NCBI GenBank assembly: GCA_037903355.1
Contig: JBAJFE010000004.1
Location: 434,001-498,000, forward strand
Source: Trichuris trichiura
Lineage: Eukaryota > Nematoda > Enoplea > Trichinellida > Trichuridae
Length of the DNA stretch: 64,000 nucleotides
Reading direction: 5' to 3'
The translations under genes were made by a program, and so were the position numbers. The notes under the pieces are model-generated. The model did no database searches. It worked only from the letters and a program-made list of their open reading frames with translations, and had not been told where the DNA came from. Positions 58,287 through 64,000 of this stretch are shown in pieces. Positions within the stretch are counted from its first letter, which is position 1. The number at the start of each line of letters is the position of its first letter.

Positions 58287-61200
58287 CATAGCCAGCTGCC
58301 GTGTAGACGAAAAACTTTCAGATATAGTTTTTACTTTATGGCGGGTTACTTTTTGGCAAAGCGTGCAATGCTTTTCCTCTCGATAACACGTTCTCGCGAA
58401 AGCGCGTTTAGCAGATGAAGAAAGAATGACACCGACGCTTTAATAATTATAACAAGCTTAATTCGCGTAATAAACAATAGTAGTACATCGCAGGCATTCA
58501 GTTTCAGTCGCTTTATGAAGCTTTCAACAGACAAAATAGTCAAAAGAAATTTTGCCTTGCAATACAGAAGTTTTGCTTCGCTACTGCTACAATTTAAAAA
58601 ATTTTCCGACCGGGAAAAGTAGTGACAGTTAAAAACCAGTTCATCTAAGCTCCTTCTGCAAAAAAGGGCATTTTTATTATTCAGTTTTACTAAAGGATGG
58701 AAAATGAAGTTGCTTGCTAACATTTTCGCTTACAGCACTGCTAAGAGTCCGTCGAAAAAACTTTACATTTTCAAAACCGTACCGAACGTCAGCTGAGCTG
58801 TTAATTTGCGTGGATGGTTTTTTCCCGAACTAAATTTTAAAAATATTATCTCTCGAGCACTTAGTGACAGCGAAAGATGTTTTTTTAACACAGCTTTTTC
58901 GTACTGCGCAGTTTGAATATACAGGCGCGTTTGCCGGCGCTAACCTGTTCTTTTTTAAAAAATAGCTTTTCTCCTATTTTCTTCGTTGGGTGCAATTTTT
59001 TACTCTCGTCGATAGCCTTGAATCGTTTCTTTTAATCTTTCCGAAAATTCAAGACATTCAAGTTGTTTTGGCTCGGTTAAATTTCGCTTTTAAATTTATT
59101 GCTTAGCAGAAGGACAACTTGTCTTCATTTGTTTCGTAGAGCAAATAATTAATGCTGACGCGTACAAAGCAAACTCGGAAACGTTGCTCAGGTTGTCATT
59201 TAAATTCAAATTTTCAATTAAGGGTTACTGTCATGTGTTTGATTATCTAGTTACAATACATTAATTTCCTCTTAAGCGAAGAAGAAAAGCTTTGTCGTCC
59301 CTAGCTGTTTTCCATACTCATTAGGGCTACGTTATCTTGCCGCGTAAACGAAATGAAAGCAATTTGGAGTTGCCAGTTGCTATCTTAATCTTTATTTGAT
59401 GCTGTCATTTATTGTTGACCTATTTTGGTAGCAGCAAAAGCGAGCGCAATGGGCTAAACGTACATTGCTCCAATAGGTGCCAGTTTTTCAGATTACATAA
59501 AAACAAACATTTATTCTGACGAAAGAGAAATTGCAGAACTGTACAAAAATGCAGCTGAAAGGCAAGACGACTACGCGATAAGATTCGTACTCGAAAGGGG
59601 CGTATTATTCGCTCCCGGCGATTTTGATGCTCTTCTTTCTCTATTCTATTGAAATGGTGAAACCAACACTACTGTAGTCACTCTTACGCTTTTTCACCGC
59701 TGTGATGAAGACATTTTTTGAGGTGACACTGTGGAACGGCTTTTAAGCCTATTAATCGCATAGCTTTCGGTGGCTTGACGTAAGTCGTACTAATTTTCGC
59801 TGCTTTATTCAACTGTTTAGAGCGATGAACTTTTACACATTCTTAGCTTAACCTGTTTGACGCGAGAAAAATGTTAAAAATAAATTTTCAACTAAAAGTA
59901 CGTTCAAGGCGACATTCTCGATGTCCACTGAGTCCTTAATTTGACTCTTCGCTTTTTTGCAAGACTTTATATGGACCTCTCCAAAAAAAAGTCGTTTCAT
60001 ATCATTCCGACAGCTTCGGTTTTTACGAAAGTTTATTGACCATTTAATTAGAGTTATCTAATTTTCACCGAAGCCCAATCATGTTGGCTACGTACGCTTT
60101 CTTTCAGTCTTCTTCCAAACGAAATGCTTATTATACGGATAACAAGCGAACAAAAGAAAGCGAACAAGATGCGTGACAATGTCGGGTTGGAAAGTTGAAA
60201 TTATTGCCAAACCTGTTTGCGAAAAGCATTGCAAAACAGACTTGCTTCAGACGCGCCCGTATTCGGTAATCAGTCTGTAATTTGTTGAAGTCGAAGCAGA
60301 AACTACCAGGAGAAGGCAGGAAAAAAGATGCGCATCACTTTTTCTTTGAAACGGGTTCAATAGCGGCTTGCAAGTGGGCGTTTAAGGGATGTTTAACAGC
60401 GCGCCGTATGCGTATGGCGTCCAATCAGCGGAAGACCTAAATTAGCTCATACTGGAAGTGCCGCTTGTCATCTGGCCAACAAGGAAAGGGAAAACCAGCC
60501 TTGATAAGGTAGAACTGGCTCGACTTGTCAGTCGGCTGACTGTTGGGATGGCCTTTGGGCACTTCGTTTATAGTTGGAGCCGAAACGTCGGTCGGGTTGA
60601 ATTCTTGAAGGTCGCCCACTTTTTCATCTCAATCGTTCACTTTCCATTTTTCGCACGAAAACATTTGCGCGCCCATCTTCATCGGTTGAGACGATGTCTT
60701 CAGAGACGGTGCTCAGGGTTTCGGCGGACACTACAGCCCCTCATTTGACTTTGCTCGACGCATTCCAAACCGCTACGTGCCAGAGAAACGTTGGGTAAGT
60801 TGTTAGCCATGATGACGCAATGCCTTATGCTAATTTTAAAGCGTTCGCGCTCGTAAAGGAACGCAAGTCTTTATTGCAATTAGTCATTTAAATACCTTAC
60901 CGGCAATGGATGACCCCATGAAGATGTCAAATTGCGTAAGAGGCGTTTTTAAAAAGGGTGAATGCCAAAAAATGAGACCAACTCAGCGGGGCGAACAGGA
61001 CGGGACGAGTAGCAAGTTTGTTTACGAAGTGGGCAACTTCGGCGGAAGCGGCGACTCTATTTCAGCTGCCGGAATAACGCTATGCAAAAATTGGCTAAGT
61101 TGACGACCTCTGCTGGATTTTTTGGTGATCAATACACTCCGCTCTCAAAATATCCATCCACTTATCGCTCGAGCAGCTTCTTGCGGACCCAACGACCTTC

Positions 61201-62604
61201 CGCTCAGCGAAACAGTCTATTCGCAATGAGGTCAGTTTTCCCCTTCGCGCTCGCCAGCTGTGCAATTCACACTTCTTCCAACAGCGTTCGTACGACCTTC
61301 GCACAGGTGGTCAAAACAGTCGGAATTCTTTGCTACGCGCCGAAGTTCACGAATTCGTGAATGTATTTTGAAACTCTTTCTGAAGTGCTCGTTTTTTCCA
61401 TACGTATAACGTTCAGCGGCCTAAGCCGTCTCTAAATAAGGAAAACTTTAAGACTGCTCAGAGCAACAGCAGGTTTGGAACTGAAGCCTATTTAAGAGTT
61501 CTTTATCTATTGATTTTTTGTCCCCGACACCCATTGCGATAGCAGTCAAGTCAGAAGGCACCCTCACGGGTTGCTGAAACGAGACGATAAGGTTACTATT
61601 AACGCAAAGAGAAAATATTCTTTTAAAAAACCGCTACGGCATTAGGTACGGATGGCAGACTAAGTTTCTTTGCTGCCAGAAACAGTCGGTAAAACGCCAT
61701 TACGAATTCGGCATCCCACTGCACTTTCTGACGCTCTTTCCGTCGTATACGCCTACTGACCTTTCTCGAATGAAAGACAGAAGAAAACTCTGTCGTTCTG
61801 GTGCCTGACTGGCATTGAATGAGCGCGCCAAAATTTGAAATCTTGAGAGTACATTCGGCTAACGCTTTTGCAACATGTAAGGCCATACTGGTAAGGACAA
61901 CCAAGCACAGAGCTCTATTCTTGAGGAAATAGCTGATTTCAGATTCAAAATGCGTGGGCGTCTTACGCTTATAACAGTGGGAATAAAGCAAGAGTGTTTT
62001 AGCAAAGTTTTAAAACAAAATTATCAAACCAGTCGCGTAGGCTTCGCGCCATTTGAGAGTCATAAGAAAAAAAGAGAAACGCGGCTAGAGAATGTAAAAT
62101 AAGCAAGCAGACACTTACCGCTGGCAAAAAGTTATCACAGGTTGAAGGCGCGACACCATCGTGTATTGTTTTCCCCTTTTAGCAAAGGGTAAACATGTTA
62201 CGTAGAAATGAGCAACTTGTAGCTCACAGCTGTTGTTGACCAGCTTCTTCTATTCAATAAGCAAACATCGCATCGCTGCGGGAGAGAGAGACCACACAAA
62301 ACAAGCAAAAACTTTAGTGGGCAAACAGCAACCTTTGAAGAAAGGCACAGCAAACACTGAAGCTTTCATAACGCGTCTCCTATTCCTACTTAACGATGTC
62401 AACAATAATCGACCAGTTTCCTCATCATCCCGTCTCGTCTTTTTGGCCCAGTAAAGAATACTTTCAAGTAAGCATAGTGTGCAGGGTTTTTCCAAAGAGC
62501 AAAAGAAACGTTCTCTAAGTTAACCAAACTTTCAGAAACGGAAGTGAAACAACGTAGGGTACAAGCTTGGACTTAAAAAAGAATGCTAACGCAACTTCTG
62601 ATCT
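58287..62604. other. Large unassigned intergenic region
   Basis: 4.3 kb between the hAT element and the second innexin. Apart from a candidate exon at 59492-59652, only short open frames are visible, the longest being 122 codons on the minus strand at 61623-61991 with no ATG at its start. I recognise no repeat family or RNA gene here. Confidence 0.5.
59492..59652 (+). CDS. Candidate terminal exon of an unrecognised small gene
   Basis: After a good acceptor (CCAGTTTTTCAG) an open frame of 53 codons runs to TGA at 59650-59652, entered with two leftover bases. It encodes YIKTNIYSDEREIAEL, KNAAERQDDYAIRF and VLERGVLFAPGDFDALLSLF. The residue composition looks protein-like, but there is no ATG in the frame, I found no partner exon upstream, and the family is unknown. 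It could be chance. Confidence 0.3.
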
Positions 62605-64000
62605 TCAAACTTCTTTCGGTTTTGGAGGCACGGCCGGCGGAGGGCTGACAAAGCCTCTTTTCTCTCCAGCTTTCAGTGTGTTATTTTTGTCGCTTATCAC
62701 AGGTGCGCTCGGCAACAACGGGGCGTTCATCGATCCATTAGTACCATCGCTGGGATACTTCTCCGCGTCGAAGAAGCCGTGGTCCGCATCCCGGCCGTTA
62801 TCCGACGGCGACTGACGGCTCAGATCCTTTTTTGGATCAGCCGTATCAGCCAGATGGTTTCGCTCGACGTAATCTCTATAAAAAAAAAGTTGTCTTTGCC
62901 TAAAAAAGTTTTTCAAAAAACAAAACAAGGCGCCCACTTGAACAACGAAGCTATCAATTCTGTCGTTAACATATCACCCGAATGATTTTTGATAAAACGT
63001 AACAGCAACACGCCGTCAGGTAGCAAAGCGTGTCGAACAAAACGCTGAGTCAATCTTTTCTCCGACAAAGTATCGCCAAAATCGGTCGTTATTCTGAGAT
63101 GACTTTGAATCATCTCTTCGCGAAAGTTGCTCGACATGCTGCTGCAGATCCAGTACAACAAATTGCCCGCGGTCGCCGAGCCAACCAGGAACATCCAAAA
63201 CCATAGGAACAGATAGATTTTCTCGTTGAACATGTTGATCATAAGAACGCACTGGACCGTATGTCGATGGACGTTGCCCAAATCGCGTATGTCGAAATCG
63301 CATCTAAGGAAGGGCGTACCAATTAGGCGCTCCAAATTTGGAAAGCTGACACGCGCTTACAAGGTGACTCTAGGAAAGTGACCGCTGTCGGGCCATTCTC
63401 GACCATTGGCCAAGTCTGTTAAAATTTGAAGGCCCCAGAAGGAATAGCTGGTCGACAGAAAGCCATTCATGAGAAAGAATTGACCGCACACGTTGATCAA
63501 GTATAGGAATTTGATAAAGTTGTACAAACAGGTCAGATAGTTGCCGCTGCTACGACTCAAACGAAGGCATAGTACCCGAATACTGCGACCCTTCTTGTCA
63601 GCTTGCAAAGCCAGTGTGTCCTCCAGATATCGGCAAAGATTTTTTATGGTGTTTTGTCGTTTATTCGTTTCGAACAAATGGGCGGTGGTGGCCATTTCCA
63701 ACACGGCCTTTACGTTGATTCCTGAAGGACAGAGCGGGGGAATGCAGGCGAGAGCGTTGACTTGCCAGCGTCGCTTACCGGACTGCCAGTTTAACAATTT
63801 CCACAACATGTTGGGCATGTAGAACAACAAGGCTTGAATGGCGAGCACTATAGGAACCCATTGATAGTAACCAATTTTACGATAGTCTCGTTCAACAATT
63901 TCCCTGAATCAATAAATGAAGAGGCTGATTGAATAGGTGCGTAGAGAGCCTGCAGAGGCAAAACCAACCTTGGAACATCCTTGTCGAATGGTAGAAAATA
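62605..64000 (-). CDS. Innexin gap-junction protein (5' end outside the window)
   Basis: Second innexin, cut by the right edge. Exons on the minus strand: 64000-63969 (partial, YFLPFDKDVP), 63903-63779, 63721-63361, 63303-62938, 62875-62605. KIGYYQWVPIVLAIQALLFYMP opens TM2; NVCGQFFLMNGFLSTSYSFWG is TM3; SGHFPRVTLCDFDIR and VQCVLMINMFNEKIYLFLWFW match the neighbour at 51871-54058. The four visible introns sit at the same positions and phases as in that gene, and two exons have identical lengths (125 and 366 nt), so the pair arose by duplication. The C-terminal tail (about 90 residues, Asp/Ser/Pro-rich, ending PPAVPPKPKEV) is unlike the shorter tail of the neighbour. TM1 and the start are not in the window. 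Confidence 0.92.

Noticed and set aside
61623..61991. 122-codon minus-strand frame upstream of the complete innexin
   Set aside because: Starts with TTG, no domain and no splice partner.

Overview
This is a eukaryotic window, almost certainly from a nematode. It carries two innexin genes and a bestrophin. Short introns of about 47-60 nt are common. Two same-strand gene pairs are separated by about 210-260 bp with a poly(A) signal followed by a splice-acceptor-like site, as in nematode operons, and dispersed hairpin elements contain TTAGGC-like repeats. A clade I (Trichuris/Trichinella-like) worm would fit the compact introns and mixed transposon load, but that is an inference. No bacterial, plasmid or viral backbone is visible. 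Nearly all genes are multi-exon, so I rebuilt the models by eye from GT/AG sites, phase continuity and family knowledge; every complete model named below closes to a whole number of codons unless stated.

Layout, left to right. About 2.4 kb of unrecognised sequence comes first. Then (+) a 15-exon SMP-like/C2/C1 lipid-transfer protein (2401-10691) with hairpin elements in its introns. (-) A single-exon coiled-coil protein (13092-15335) lies just downstream of (-) DCAF8 (15544-22320), a CUL4-DDB1 substrate receptor; the two look like an operon. (+) A two-LIM protein (23560-24066). (-) Pelota (25306-26684) lies just downstream of (-) bestrophin (26940-30801), a second operon-like pair. (-) RED/IK, a spliceosomal factor (32929-35284). 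(+) A FERM-PDZ tyrosine phosphatase of the PTPN3/PTPN4 type (36540-51364). (-) A complete innexin (about 51871-54058) and (-) a second innexin cut by the window end (62605-64000), with a hAT transposon and about 4 kb of unassigned DNA between them.

The mobile DNA is the most unusual part. Intron 3 of the phosphatase holds a degenerate Penelope-like retroelement (37453-41953) with pseudo-LTRs and a hammerhead-ribozyme-like motif. It is split by a hAT element (39446-41024) with a clean 8-bp target duplication, and that element itself carries a long inverted-repeat element. A DCAF8 intron (16191-18388) is a cluster of at least three hairpin elements plus palindromic AAT/ATT microsatellites. A second, larger hAT element (54845-58278) lies upstream of the complete innexin.

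The host genes are unrelated in function: lipid transfer at membrane contacts, ubiquitin ligation, ribosome rescue, anion channel, splicing, junctional signalling and gap junctions. Apart from the two operon-like pairs and the innexin duplicates I see no functional cluster and no clear new defence or mobile system. The items most worth checking are the operon junctions, the ribozyme-like motif, the TTAGGC-bearing hairpins and the nested insertion.
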